From the NCBI GenBank assembly GCA_948567375.1, contig OX419759.1, forward strand, positions 43,129,493-43,193,492: a stretch of 64,000 bases of DNA, read 5' to 3'. This document shows, one piece after another, positions 29,185 to 43,836 of this stretch. The position numbers and the translations under genes were made by a program. The DNA comes from Lunularia cruciata (taxonomy: Eukaryota > Streptophyta > Marchantiopsida > Lunulariales > Lunulariaceae). Every line of letters starts with the position of its first letter. Positions within the stretch are counted from its first letter, which is position 1. The notes beneath the pieces are model-generated. The model worked only from the letters and a program-made list of their open reading frames with translations, had not been told where the DNA came from and made no database searches.

Positions 29185-31189
29185 CTAACGATCCATCAAA
29201 ACGATCAATGAAGCCACGAAAGCAAGATCAACTCCCGGATGGACAGTGACTTTCAAATCCTTTTCTCCTTTCACAACTTTAGCCTGCAAATATACGATGC
29301 TAGTAAGATGACAAGGATCTGAAATATTCAGATCATAAGCTAAACTGAATTACTGACAACACAGTCTTTCACTCAGAGTCGGATATGTTCTGTATATTTG
29401 CCGTTCGTATCACCTCAGATTCAAAACATTGAAAGCGACCACAAATGGTGACAAAGAGACAACTACATGTAATGCAGTGCAGGATATCTGGGAAATAATC
29501 AACCATGTGATGAAAACGGATGGTGAGAATGAAAAAGCTGTGCCTAGAAGCTTACGAACTTCAACGAAGAATTGCCGGACAAAACACAGACAGCCGTGTC
29601 ACGTGTGTAGGACACTTCTAATAGCTTTACTAAATGAAACAAAATTATGATCCACAAGATAGAAGTTACTAAACCAAGAGAGTTAGTGTCACAAGATGGA
29701 GATGGATTATCGCTCTAACTAATCTGGACCTTGGCTTAGATGTGTGCTCTCGCTCGTTCTTGTGAAAGTCTTTTTCACTCACACCCAACCCAACGCACTC
29801 AATCCTCAGCCAGTAATTTCGTGGAACCTGACTCACGAAAGAGGACCTGATGGGTACTTCAAGTTCACTAATCTGCATTTAGTCATTAACGCAGGAGACC
29901 ACAAGAGTACAGTGATAAAGACAAGTCTATTACATTCTTGCTCGAGGAGCAGACGCTTAACTCTCCCAGTCTTCTAGGGTAGTTTTAGTCAAGGCCAAAA
30001 GCGAATAAACTAGATTATTCACGCCATGGTGCGGAAAGTCCAGACTAGGACCACAGTTAAAAAATGTGGAGCTTTCCTGAAGCTCAATGCTTTCCCGAGG
30101 GAAGTGCAAATGTTTCAACGAAACTTCTCCCCACGTGATGAATTGGTTCCGTGTAAGGACCAAATCCAGAATGCATGAAGGGAAACCAATCCTTCTAATC
30201 AGCGTGACGCCATGGTTTGGAAGCTCAAACCAGATCATTGCTGACGAAGTAAGGTACACTTGCTGGACATAGAGGGTTAGAAGATGGATTGTTGCGCTCC
30301 TGACTTCCCTACATGCTATCTGTTGAATTTGACAGTCATGCTCACTTGTTTCAGGTGAGCTCCAGAAGTCAGCCTTAATCAGATCCAGCTTTTCAGAGGT
30401 TGACGATCAAGTGGGTTGAGCATACAGTTTGTTTCTTGCATCAGCTTGTAGGACCCCAAGTCGTCCTCCCATCATCTAAAAGATACTTGAAGAATCCAGA
30501 GGAGTTTTTGAAACGTACCTCAGTAATGGGCCTGCTTCCACTGCCTTTATAGTACACATTGAAACTTCGATCGCGACTGCTTTCTTTCTTCAGAGTGAAG
30601 TCAGGTTTGTCTTGCTTAGGATTGGATGGCAAAAACACTCTGAATTCCTTCCTCCCGGAGTGCTTGAAAGTGTACAGAGGGCTACTTCTATCGCCCTTTT
30701 CTCCCAGATAAACCTTCCAAGTGCGCTTAAAAGCTAGAAACTGCGTTTCAAACAGAAGTCCATCTGAGCCTTCATAATTCTGAACCCTAAAACCCTAGAC
30801 CATGCAGAAAAACAAAGTCCTAACAGTGACGAACATTGAAAAGCAGCAATTTAATACACCTTATTAATTACTCAATTTCTTGTAGGTGTAGGGTACTCTC
30901 TGCAAACGATCACTCAGTAGTCAGATCGGAATACCTGTTGCTCCAAATACACGAGCCCATTTCCTGAAATGTCTCGCAGAAGAATGCTCCCCCAACCTGA
31001 GCTCTCGACGGTGAAAGGCCGTTGAGCATGGTCGTTCTCAATGGTCAACTCTTGCCGGTAACATGGCCACTGCTTGTTGCTCCCAATGGACAGACATAGG
31101 CTCTCAGAAACAATGTACTGAGCGCTAACAACTTCTGGCACGTCAAACCTCGGCTTGTCAATATCTGTAAGTTCGTCCTCCAACTTCAT
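29185..31189 (-). CDS. LURP-one-related protein, three exons
   Basis: Exons (minus strand): 31189-30935, 30779-30519 and 29283-29185, all joined in phase 0, giving about 204 residues, the usual size for the family. The ATG at 31189 was chosen because it starts a family-length protein; the open frame upstream lacks similarity. Introns have GT-AG ends: donor CAG/GTATTC and GAG/GTACGT, acceptors TTCAG and TTTGCAG. An alternative acceptor at 30795 would add five residues in frame. The family pattern is present: LTIENDHAQ, FTVESSGWGSILLRDISGNG, WKVYLGEKGD, EFRVFLPSN, FTLKKES and RSFNVYYKG. The C-terminal strand-helix is KVTVHPGVDLAFVASLIVLM. Members have a tubby-like barrel with a central helix and include Arabidopsis LURP1, which is involved in defence. 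The function here is unknown. Confidence 0.85.
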
Positions 31190-33052
31190 ATCGTTCGAAC
31201 AATTTTGAACTGTGAGTCTTTCCAGTACCTCACAAGCTGCTGCTGATACCCGACAGAGTTGCGAGACTGATAGGGAACACTTCCCACGACACGAGATTGT
31301 GCATGCCTTGTATTCTGACACCCAGCTGGACCAATTTACGTCTCCGTATAAGACGTTAATCTCATTATACGCATTCAATTCCGCTGCAGACAGAGAACTC
31401 ACTATCCCCTCGTAGCACCTGGAGAAGGGAATGCATGCCTGCAACACACTGTAAACTGTCCGCCAACACTTTGAAATTCGGTCGTAATGTATGATGAAGT
31501 GAGAGCAGAAAGAGCGTGACACATTCTCCAGTCAATTGGCACGATAGATTAGACAGCTAATATGGGTTTGTCCGGTCTGGCATTCCTGAAGTATTATGTT
31601 GACCTAATTTACCTGCATCTAACAGGTCGATGATTGCAAGGACCTGGAGACTTCAAATTTGAGCCAATCTCTACCTTTGTGGACTCTCGATTTCTCCACC
31701 GTACCAAATTACCACTGGAAACCATGAGTGATGGTGCTTAAATTCTTGACATACATGTACAAATACGGATCGACGATGAGTAGAAGTAGCTAAACTGTGC
31801 ACTGCAAGCTTTCTGGTTCGGGAGAAACATCTGGATTTCGAGAACAGAGCAGAGTCTGTCTACTCTGCGCGGGCGCCATATCATGCGCTTTCTAGACTCA
31901 CGTCCGGAGCCAATCCCCGTCGTATTCGCGAACATTAGCCGAGCAACTTGGAGTTGCAAACCAAATCATATGGATCATCTTCAGAGATATTCATCTGGAG
32001 TACTGGTTGATCATCGGATCTGCCAGAACTCTGTGATCCACAGAAAATTTGAACAGCAATGACGTACTGTTCACGTAGCCGGCTCCGGGTGTAGCGTTAA
32101 GATTGTTGAAAATGTTCCAAACACGACAGTGCTCTCGATTTTCACCTGCCACATCCCCATCCTGCCTTTCTGTTAGACAGTATGCTGTCAGCTCAAAGAG
32201 CTCATTCGCACGATATCTGTCCCGATCTGTTGTCGATTTAATATATCAGCTCTAATTCTTTCTCTGTTACTCCTTTTGATGACGCCCTTAGAGAGATGTT
32301 TTGCTCATGGTCTAAACCAGTTGCGACGCATTTGCATTAGACTTATTCAGTAACCCCGACTTCAGTCCACGTCTGCAACGTGGGTGGCATCTCTCCACAC
32401 TTGGGAATTTTACACTCGAGAGGCTGGCAAGGTGCTAGGAATGTGATAGTGTCCCGATGGGTTGTGTCTCTAGCTTATGCAATTCAAGATTTTATGGCTA
32501 GTTACATCTTCAAATTTTCAAATCGTTGCAATCCTTTCAAGTCCTCTCCATATATTCACAGTGCTGCTGCTAAAGATTTCAGTTTTCCTTTGCTCTCTTT
32601 CAGGCATTGCTAGAGGACCATAGTTTCGCGTAAGATGGATCCATTCGCCATCCTCCTATGTTGTACTGATCCCATTACGGATTTTTTAATATTTAGTCCC
32701 TAAAGTTCATGGGCGATCCTGATAACTCCGTGGACTTTATCTTGAATACGTTGAATTCTGAAGATCCCTGAACATGGAAATTTAGCTTCTTTGCATATAT
32801 TGTCTGATCTAATATTACATTAACAATTAAACCAACCTTCCCATGTTGTGCTCAGCAATTTCAATTCACTCGTTGAAGTTAAATTTGTTCGAACTACGTG
32901 GAGATATTGTTCCGTCAGTTTTTCAATCTCAGAAGTGGGTGCTTCTCATTTTCTTCGTGAGCAACAACTTAGCGGACTATTTGATTTGTTGAAGACTTGG
33001 GACTGACTCGTGCCAATTTCCTTCCTGCCAGTTGATATCAGATTCATGATAT

Positions 33053-33125
33053 TGATAAGAATTGGAACTTGCTTCTATGGGAGTTGCTTCTATGATAAGA
33101 ATTGGAACTTGCTTCTGTAGGAGTT
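33053..33125. repeat. Tandem duplication, 40-bp unit
   Basis: TGATAAGAATTGGAACTTGC begins at 33053 and again at 33093. The second unit is partial, and CTATGGGAG reads CTGTAGGAG in the second copy. Confidence 0.75.
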
Positions 33126-36100
33126 TGTATGGTGAATGAAGGACTTTCTTCTCATGCCAATCAAAGCAAGGAGCGGACTCGTAAGTTAACTGGGCCAGAT
33201 CGTCTCCCATCGAGTTCAAGCCAGAAAATGGTGGTGAGCGTCTGGTGGTCTCAAACTCGAATCTCGTGTCCAAATCCAAATCCCTATACTCAGTCAATCA
33301 AGTCCACGATACTAAATTCCAGGTTGCTTAGATCGACACCCTCTTTTGATATACGAGATCCATGAGCTTGTGAACAGTCAACATAAAAGTAATTGAGAAG
33401 AAACGTATGGAGTGATGGTAGTCAACCGGCCCTCTCCTTCTGTAGTTCTGGTTCAGGCAGCTTGCCAACTTGTTTTCCGGAATCATCATTGTGGCAAGGT
33501 ACGATTCCCATTATTGCAGCAGTCCTTCGATTCCTATCGAAAGCGGGTGCCCACCTGCATTCGTGGACTCCAGAACTCTTCGTGGGCAGTCCGTAATTTC
33601 ATACTGACTCATTGGTGATATGGCTTCCACCACTTGAGTAATTTTCTTGGGCACCGTGGAGCAAAACCACAAAACCAAGTCTATTCAATCAGGTCATTGG
33701 ATTAAGAGTACGTCAACAAACGTTTCTCCTATGGCCCCAGATGTCTGCACATGTCTGTAGAAACGTTTCATATGAGCGTTCCTTGGAGTCTTCCTCATGA
33801 CACGACTGTGTGCTCCCTCCTTAATCGGTGAGAAGGGAACAGGCCAAACCGTCAGACGTGGATGACTTGCGAGCAGACCCGAAGGGTAGCAGGAACTCTG
33901 GGAGATCGAACTTTTCATTGCTGTCCTCGTGCACTAGCAATCGCATAAGGAAATCTTCAAGCATATCTAAAGCATAAGTGTGTTGGTTTTCCACCCATCC
34001 TTTTTTAAAGATCGTCACTCCTAGCTTGCATTACAACAGTATTCCACCTCAAACTTTGTGATCCGTGAAGCTTTGGTGCATGCAGGCATGCGCAAGATCC
34101 AGCTCAAAGTTCTGCCATATGAGGTGAAGTTCGTAAGACATATGATTCCGGTGAAATTAGTGATATTTTACTCGACTTCCCAGTGTTCTAAAGGCCCGTT
34201 GTACGACAACGTCACGTTCTTTGCGGTCATTATCCATGTTACTGCTGAGCATCATCCATCTCAAGCGCCAGCTATTGTGATCGTGAAATCATTCAGAAAT
34301 TTTAGCTGCAATTAACGATTTTGATCCATTATGGAAGCCGGATGTACATGAAAATCTGCTTGAAGTCAGGGAGTCAATGAACTGTCAGGTCCTTGAATCG
34401 ACAAGTGTAAACTGCATGAGATCATGATTATAGCAATTTGAGGAACGGCACATCTAAATAACAATCAAACCTGAACTAGAAACTGGTCGTAAATGTGAAT
34501 CACGTTTATGTTCTCAAGATTATTGTGTAGTCATCAAGCAGCTCAATATGCTTCGAAATTTCTACGATCTCGCAACCAAACGAATGAAGCAATGCTGGGT
34601 TTGATTCAAAGAAGTGGTCAAGAGTCATGAACTCATCCATGACGAAGATATATTATTCTAGCCGGCTAGCAAAATTTATCTTCAGGGCTCCTGGTGCTAC
34701 AACAAAGCAAATCCCATGGATTCTACCAGCAACATTTAGGAAGTTCTGATGTGGAACATGTCACTGTTTTGAGAATTTGTTCATGAAACAACCTTTCTTG
34801 TGTCTTTACTGCTACGATATGCAGATAGGCATCGGTGCACAACTGACTGTAAGTTATAACCCACTTACTGCTACTCTTCCTTCAGTAGGCAGCGATGTCT
34901 ATTCGATTCTGATGTCTACTTCTTCGTGCACCTTCGAAACTTCATTTTGTAACTCGTGAACTATATCGTGACTTCAGGACCCGACCCAAAATGAATGTAG
35001 ATCAGATTTTCTGTAGGCTTTTATGGAACACCTACTTATTCGCTTCTGTCAGGCAACCAAACCTAGCGATTCCAACAAACGTAACCACGAGAAACGTCAT
35101 CTGAACTTCCGGATTATCATATTGAACTTTGATACAACTCCTACAAATATACATGCAGGTATTCTATAACCTGAATAGTCAGGGAATATGGTCTATAAAA
35201 TCTGACTATTTGTGTAGTTTTAATGCACGACGTTGCAATACTGTACAAAATCATGTCCATCTTGGATCCCTTGATATCAAGTACCGCCCCGGAGAACAGT
35301 TGCATAGAATCAGATGCCTGAAATTGATGGAGCAAACTAATCTCCGATGTCAGTTACTTTGCTATTGACTCTCTCAGACGAGAGAACAGATATTACAGTG
35401 ATTATGAACAACGTTAGCTCCCTCAGACATGTGTTTGTGTACTCTCAAAGTTGCAACTGAGGAGTTGAAGTTATTAGCTTCTGAAATTACATCCACACTA
35501 TGTTCGACTTCGTGGGGATACTCATTCACCGCTTACTGAATTTCGATAGCATGACTGTCTGATGAACATTAGGGATAGGACTGCCTGGCCCAGGCGACTG
35601 CTATGCTTCACAGGACAACCTAGGTTCTACAAAAATCAGTGGATACTAAAACTCCATGTGGCCCCAGCAGCTTTGGAAGCGGATGTTCTGTTCGCAGAAT
35701 ATAGTTAGATCTTCATTTGTCGTATGTCGGATGAATACTACTGTGTAGCAGTTACTTATAGCCTTCTTGTAAGAGTGAGATTGTCCGCTGGAAAGGAAAC
35801 AGTAAAGAACTTTGAAACATTGAAGTGCTGTATCTGTCCATCACTACCATGCAGAGGTACTAACGAGTTCAGCTCTGGAGAAAGACAAGTTTGATCTTTG
35901 TCGACAGAAGACTCAAAGTAGAGTCCCGCCTGGCGAGTTCACATAACCATTGCTACAGTTCGGAAGGAATCGTTTTAGACAGAGCATCGGACAGCGAGTA
36001 AATCTTTTCAAAAGTGATCTCCTGGCTGTTCCCTGGCTGCAGTAAGCGAGATGTTCACGAGAGGGCAGAGTAGTGCTGTGATACCCGGTCTGCCAAATGG

Positions 36101-39100
36101 TCATGTCTACTATCTACTTATCGCCCTGCAATGCTGTGCCCATAAAGCCGGATCTTCCTCTTCCTGGCTCTAGTTTTTATTTGGTTAATGAAAGAGATTG
36201 CAGTGCGCGGGTGTTTCCTGAGTTTCCGACGTAGGCTTTAGCAAGCAAAATGCCGCATTGCACTTGAGATCCTTTCATCCTTTCATCATCCTCTCTCAAC
36301 CTCCCGTTAGACTAAAGCATCTTTTCTCGAATCGCGGCTCGAAGTTGTATCAACATCTATCAAAACTGTTCATTATCCAAATCAATAGTTACAGTAGTCC
36401 TGTGTTCGCTATCCAGACTGAGTCAAGAAAGTCATGTTCTGAACCCCAATGTTTGTTGGAGAACGTGGAGTCCATCCTCGACTTTTTAAAAGCACAGGAA
36501 ACGTGGAATACTTTAGTGTAGGGACACTGAGGATCTCCAGAAGGTTTGTTCCGAAGCCTGCGCAGTGAAGTCCATGATAATCTTGGAAACTCTAAATGTG
36601 TAGCCTTTGCCAACTGGAATCAGTCTATACGTATATTTGTATTACTGTCATGGACATCAGACTCATTAAACATCTACAACAGGGAAGGGTGTGCACGTCT
36701 GATGGGTCTGATGTTCATGACAGTCCATATAAATACACATATACACGTGAACGTGCAAAGACAGAGCAGTAAACGTGTGCTGTGGATAAGTGCAAAAGCA
36801 ACTTACAGCATCGACCAGTATAGCTAGCAGATGGCACACTGACTAGCGGAGCCAAACGGTATCGCAAGAAAGTAGAAGTTGCAGAGGAGAATACTACCAC
36901 TATATGGAACACTTTCTCCTTTGTCACCTAACTTCTTTGAGCAAACGGATGGTATGAAACCCTGAAGATCGAATAAGGACGAAGTTGAGCTATGCCCGCA
37001 AAGAACATTTACACTACAGAAAGTCGTAAAGTAAACTGTCATAATCGATGGCACGTTTGGGTGTTGAATATTGGATAAGCGAAGTCAAGCCAACAAACTC
37101 CGGAGGACGGTGAATATTCATTCATAAGCGTAGACAGAGAGGAGCAATTATCTTATCACTTGCACACGGTTCTGTCTGAGGCCGACCTAATGAACTGAAG
37201 GATGATGAAGATTGCTTGGGTTTCACGGTTGACGCCTCCACGGGCTCCCTAGTTGAAGTCAAAATTGCATTGCGACGAAGAACTGTTCACGAGCAGCATC
37301 TCTGGACTAAAACCGCTCCATGGGCCAGTAACCCTTTTTACTCACTCTGATGCCGACTGGCATCAACATGTCCAATCTCCAAGCTAGTGAGATGTATCTC
37401 TCCTAGGAGCTAGCGACCGCAACTGTAATCTGCAACTCATAACATCATTTCAAAGCTCATGACTATTCTGATCCATAAGTTATGTGGTGGACATGCGTGC
37501 GCTCTAAATCTGCTGATGCATCGTTCCAAACCCCAGCCTCTGACTCACAGCATTTATCTACGTGTTTGATGGCACAGGCCAGGTTCTGTTGCTTTTCTCA
37601 AACTTGCGGATGGCGCGCAGGATGCACGGTGTCAACTTGAGAGCTCAAACGTATACGCTTAGCCAAATTTGGACCACTGGGAGCCACAAGAGAAAGCATG
37701 ATGTAAGACTGCAAACGTTTATTTCTCGGGACTCCTTGTCTATCCCATGTACTTCGTTACATAGCAGTCACCAGAAAACTTTCTGCTTTAGGATCGGTCT
37801 GCAAAATATCTCGTGACAGTTTACAACAGACTGAGGGCGGTGCTCGAAGGGATTGACAGTGGTTCTGAAGATAATTTATTCACATGTCCAGGACATTTAT
37901 ATCAGAGCAGTTATTCATGCATGAACGTGTCGTCAGAGAAGCTAAGTTACATAACAGTACCTAAAAATACAGCACACGCAGATGCTCCAAAGTTAATGAG
38001 ACGAGATTGAGCTCGTCAACCGATACTATCAACTGCACACTTTTGAAGATGTACAAATTCCCAGGATCAACGGACCCTGCAGCTCAGGGATTTAGAGTTT
38101 CCTTGAAATGAGATAATTATTCATATCTGAGGTTTTATGATTATCATGGAGTTTTCGAGATCTCTGATATGTGCCTTAGCAGGTATTTCTGTCTCTTGCT
38201 TATATTCTCCCCTGCGAATCCTTGCCTTGAGCCTTGCAAAGCGCTCTGCTATTTACCGCGGGTCTCACCCTTGAGAGCATCTTGATCGAAGTGTTACAGT
38301 TAAGTTGGGTATGTAAGAGTGAGCAAATGTTCTGAATCTCAACTGTGCACAAAAGTCCTTCAATTCATAGTATTCATGGACAGCTATATCTGCATGGAAA
38401 CAAAGTTTCACTGGAGACTTTGTTTCTCGAACCACTGCGCAAGAAACATGATATCTCATCAACAGTCCGCATCGACAAACTCGAAACTACGACAGGAAAC
38501 CAATCGTAGGATCGACTGATATTTACATGGGAAAGCGAAGTATAAATATCTGCTGCATAGGGCCACTTTTCTGAAGGCATCTCCAAGGTATTTCTTTCTC
38601 AATATTTGCTCTGCATATATATGGACATAAACTATGAGATGTTCAACTAAATCTAACGTTGGCGTGGTGTGCACAGGAGAGGCACTGAACAAGCACAATC
38701 AACTTTCTTATCTGCTTCCGAATACACCCTTCCTCCACTGCCGAAAGCATGGGGAGGTCAATCATGGAACCCAGTTTGATAGCTTCTACATTGGCTACAT
38801 AGTAAATTGGGTCATTATCACCAAACGGATCTGAGCGTGAACTGAGACTTTTGTAGATTCCTTTAAGGCCCGGGACAAAGTTGACAAAAAGGTCTCAATG
38901 TTGACTGCACATGTGGTTCCCACAATAAAAGCGGAAAGTAGCAGAAGCTTGTCCTTATTCAGACTGGGTTCGTAGGTGACTTAATGTTCATTTTGAGATG
39001 GATTTGCCTCGACATGTGGCCATACCATTTTGGCTCTTAATCGACTGGATTAACAGTCAGAGACTGTCAAAAAATTATGGAATGCCAAGTCCCTACAGTT

Positions 39101-40183
39101 TTCTGCAACTGCATGGCTTCAGATATAGTCCTCTCATAGTTAGGAATGCAGATTTTTAGTATTTCGCGACATAAATTTCTGCATCTCCGTCCTATACACA
39201 CCCTTCCAGAGCTTTAGAAGCAATCAGGAACGTTCTAACCTCAACAGCTAGCTAATCTCCACGATATTTTCTCGGCTTCCTTGAAGAAGTTCCATGCATC
39301 CACAACATCATCTAAAGATATAAGCTAGTTGACCAGCGGTAGAGGATCGAGTTTGATTCATCTCACTGATCATGAACCGACGCATCAATTGTACTGCAGT
39401 GGGCTTCCTATTGCAACACCGTTGTGAACCGCAGAATGGTGTAACCCTGCACGCTTACGTTACGCAGTAATCTGACCTCAATGTAACGGACACTTCCCTC
39501 TCCAGAGAAAATGGCTGGGAACAGAACCTAAAATAAAATTTCAACGCTGAATAGATTGAGGATTTCGTTGAACTAGAAATGTGCACGGCTTTATCATCTT
39601 GCGTACCAGGCAAAGAACCAAGCTAGCCCTGACTGTACAAGAAGGTGGTAGCCGCCTGCACTGTGGTAGAACTCGATATGAGGTTCAGAACGCGTTTTCC
39701 AATGTGTAACAGTTTTCCTTTAATTTCTTCACCAAATTAAAACTGTCCTTGTTGGGTAGTATTGGACGATTGCTGTCTGGCGATAGTCTCGAGCTGATCC
39801 TCTATTTAAAGGACTGGTCGATAACTTTAAGTACGATAGTAAAACCGAAAACGCGTTTATTAAAAGTTGCAGGCAGGGAACAGAGATTTTAATTTCATCA
39901 ACATCGCAGAAAAAGTATAGGTCTGTCCAAACAGAGCAACTTTGGAAGATGCTGTCCAAGATTTTAACTTTGGCCACGTATGCCTCTAAGGAATAGTTTA
40001 TCGAAAGGTGGAGGAAGAGGAGATTGCTTAGGAAACATGAAGGAAGGGAAAACCCATCAAGCCGCACCAGGACGAGACAAAAAGTGGTAAAGTGAGGCTG
40101 ACGAGACAAAAGTGGTCAAATGAGACTAAGTATCAAAAGGATCGGTGTGAGAAATCTACCCTATGGCACCTAAGATATCCTAG

Positions 40184-40257
40184 CTAGATAAGTAGTAAGG
40201 TTTACAAACCACGGGAATATCTAGATAAGTAGTAAGGTTTACAAACTATGGGAATAT
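40184..40257. repeat. Tandem duplication, 37-bp unit
   Basis: CTAGATAAGTAGTAAGG and the following 20 bases occur at 40184-40220 and again at 40221-40257, with two C/T differences. Confidence 0.85.
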
Positions 40258-42113
40258 CGAGATAAATGTCGATTAGTGTGATTATTCTCTTATGGATTGC
40301 ACCCGCCTGTACTCTTTGCAGAAATATACTATCAATGATGAGAGTGAAAGTGATACCCTGACATCTAATATGACATGTTCTCATGCACTCTCTAACAAAT
40401 AACAAATGTGTTAACCATCATATCCATAACTTCCAATAACTAGAAAAAAAAACTTGACCTTGTTGCATACCACTGTACTTTTAGACCTTGCCTGCACCCA
40501 TCAAGGGGATGAAAAGTAGTCACTTTTGTTATAACTCGGTGGACAACAAAATGAACTCTGTTTACTATGATAGTATTGACCGAGTCTGGTGGCTACATGG
40601 AAGCAAAAGAATCATGGATCTCATAAGCACAAGGTAAGTATAGAGTATATTAGATCATGTATTACCCTAGGCTCATCATATTACTCCAAGCACAAGCTAA
40701 TACAATGCAATACTAAAGCATATGTACATGGGAAACTATGTCGGCTGGCTCATCTATAACATATTATTGCATAGATAGTAACAACTTAAATAGGGTGTGA
40801 TGACATTCCTTCGCCGGGATGAGGATGTATTTCAAGAATGATCGTGTCATAGCATACATCACTCATAACATGTACTAGTTATCCTTTATCTTCTATCTGA
40901 TGAGCTCGTCAGAATTATGTATCCTCTCCCCATCATAGAACTCATGATGCAACATGCCCTACCTTCACCTGGCCGAGATATCAACACAACATTGTATCAT
41001 GATCCACCAGCCGTACATCCACAAAGTCACAAACTATAAAACTGCAAAAGTCATCCACATGGTTATAGCTCATGTCACGGGTGCAATCGTATTATACCAT
41101 AAACTAGGTTCTAGTCCACTTGTGTATTTGGATGTACCATGGAACATCTAAGGAACCGATGTCTAATAAACGTATGCAAGACATCAGATTTTCCACATTG
41201 TACTTATGATGCCATACCATATGGTCAACCCTAAATCTACAAGCGTATCTGTATCACAATGAGTTTATTCCTTAACAGATGGACCGGATCATATATTAAG
41301 ATCTATCGATCCATCAAGCTTTACTATAACAACGCCTCTCAAATTGGACTACATGGGAATTATACATCTCACAGTACAGCAGCCCATGGTCTCCATCATG
41401 CATACATTAAGTTCTTATCATGGTATGCTTTCGATCTTTCACTCCCGGGTATCCCACATGCTTCTCTTCTCATTTTTCTCACATTTGCATATATCATATA
41501 TGAGCATATTACCCCGGAATAGCAACGGTACTTCATACACTGAGCGAATGCTCAACACTGCTTAAGATGCTAGTTGCAACAACAAGTCAGGGACATCACA
41601 AAAACACGAGAAATTATCAAAGAGGAGGTAGGGTTTAACTTGGGTAGTTGCACTTGTGGAAAGAGATCGTCGATACTCATAGCTTTCGCTGATCCGGGCT
41701 GGTGAGATATTGGTGAAATTGTTGTCGAAGAATCATGAACCGACCATGGTATGAATTCAACCTCCTCTCTCGGGAAGTGCAACTTGCTGAATCGGGTACG
41801 GTTGCTGTCGGGGGTTCAAGGAAAGGTATCTGCAGGAAAACTGCAAATGTGCAAACTTCAGCATGGTGAGTTACTCTACCCTCATTCAACAACAATTTAG
41901 CACCAAATTCTATACATTGAATATTGAAAATTTTATGAGCTTGAGACAGATTTATACATCAATTATTAAATACAAAGAGCATTAAAGACTACAAAAGATT
42001 GTGCATAGACTTTTTTTTATTATAGATCTAATCATATAAAATGAGAAGTGAATTACTTGTAGATTAGTATACAGGTTCTAAACTATTGCAATACTGGGGA
42101 CGATATGTTTAAC

Positions 42114-42420
42114 CTTGCCTCTCTTGACTACTGCAGCAAATACTCTCACATCCTTGCTGCAATCTTCTTGACTGCACCCTTAGTATCTTTAGGGAACTTT
42201 TTCACACTAGAAGACCTATGTAAAAGCATAGGGAGCTTTATGCAAATATACATAATATGGACTTCATGGCCTTGTCTCTCTTGACTACTGCAGCAAAGAC
42301 TCTCACATCCTTGCTGCAACCTTCTTGATTGCATTGTTAGTATCTTGAGGGAACTTTTCACACTAGCAGACATATGCATGTATAAGCCTAAGGTGCTTTA
42401 TGCAAGTATATATAATACAT
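42114..42420. repeat. Internal tandem duplication in the left copia LTR
   Basis: Two units of about 155 bp begin CTTGCCTCTCTTGACTACTG at 42114 and CTTGTCTCTCTTGACTACTG at 42271. A single related unit is at about 46312-46500 in the right LTR, so only the left LTR has expanded. Confidence 0.75.
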
Positions 42421-42900
42421 TGTAGTAGCTATAACAACTTCAACTACCAAAAATCACATATACTACCATCTTAATGCAATTTCAACACTTTCACTCATTG
42501 TAGAAATGGTAGTACTCTCATTAAACTTCTAATCTTACAAAATTTGTATATACTTTTATATAGTACTTATATATTAGTAAAGCTTTTGTAAAAATATGTA
42601 CAATTTGATTGTTGATGTAATTGAAACATATTTCCTATGTTCTCTTGCTTCTCTTATACATATCGATACAAGATCTTTATGTATTTATTTATTTTTTGAA
42701 ATTTTTTGTTGTACACCACTTTGATAAGCAATTATTATTATTGTAGATTAGAGTTGGACCATCTTGTCCAAACTACAAATCTGTGAGTAATCTCATTAAA
42801 AAGTCATTAAGCTTTTGATTCTAGTTCCTGGAGGCTTGATTCAAGCCATGAAAGTTCTTCAGCAATCTGCATAGGCTTTTCACTATTCTAGCTTCTTTGT

Positions 42901-42980
42901 ATCCTTATGGTTTCTCCATGTTTTCTCATGCAAATCTCCATCAAGAAAAGTTGTCTTGATGTCTAATTGAATTATCTACA
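42901..42980 (-). pseudogene. Copia RT remnant
   Basis: The minus-strand translation QLDIKTTFLDGDLHEKTW corresponds to the QMDVKTAFLNGDL motif of copia reverse transcriptases. Further motifs (YVDD) were not found, and stops follow. Confidence 0.7.
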
Positions 42981-43699
42981 TGTCTTCTATAGTAGCTAAC
43001 AAAAGAAAAAAGAACTAATAGAATCTAACTTGACTTCAGAGGAGCAAATGTACACTCATATTCAATCTTGCAAGCAATGAATATCCCTTGGTTACAAGTC
43101 TAATCTTGTGCATTGAGATGTTGTTCTTAGTATCAAGCTTAGTTCTATAAACCTACTTACATTTTATTGCTTTTCTCCCTTTAGGCAAAGTTGTTAGCTT
43201 CTATTTCATGTTTTGCTTCAATGACTTGAATTTTTCATCCATGTGCTTCACCCAATGATTGGATTGCATTGAATATTGGAAATTAATAGGATCTATATCC
43301 ATATCTCCTCCTTCAATCTTAGTTGTAACTAAGATGTCTTACTGCAATCCCACTTATTGAGTCTTTGTGGTGGTGTTTTCATTCTCCCACGTTTACAATT
43401 TTCTCCAACTTGAGCTCATTTGCAAATCAAGTTAAGCATCTTGATTTTCTCCACTCTTTCTTGAAGTAGAAAAATGTTAGTCTCACGTGTGGATTCTTCT
43501 ATAGCTTTGTTTTAGACTCTCTAGAAGATTTTTGAAAATCTCCATCAATTTATGTATCATCAATACTCATTCTAGCATTGGTTTGCTATCCATTTCTCTC
43601 TTGAAAGTAACTAGCTTCTAGGTTCAACATTTGTAATCATTGATGATTGATTAGTTCCTCTTTGCACATGAAGTTCATATTTTCACATTTATCTTTCTT

Positions 43700-43836
43700 T
43701 CATGATCCCATAATCTAAAGGCTCTGCATTCTAAAGTATATGCAACAAAAGATAACTCTTGTCCCTTTGGATCAAATTTATTTCTCATACTCTTTGATGT
43801 GTGAACACAAATTAAGCAACCAAAACTTCTCAAATA
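43700..43836 (-). pseudogene. Copia post-integrase remnant
   Basis: The minus-strand translation YLRSFGCLICVHTSKSMRNK, followed by FDPKGQELSFVAYTLE, matches the LRVFGC...KLDPKG...FVGY segment between integrase and RT in copia elements. Confidence 0.75.

Larger units (their letters stand above)
31190..41929. other. Long stretch with no recognisable gene
   Basis: Both strands carry only short open frames without known motifs. Local repeats are 2 x 40 bp at 33053-33125 and 2 x 37 bp at 40184-40257. The region may hide small multi-exon genes that I could not see. Confidence 0.4.

Noticed and set aside
31190-31522. Longer N-terminus for the LURP-one-related protein (from 31522)
   Set aside because: The upstream frame begins with GTG, shows no family similarity, and the ATG at 31189 gives the normal length.
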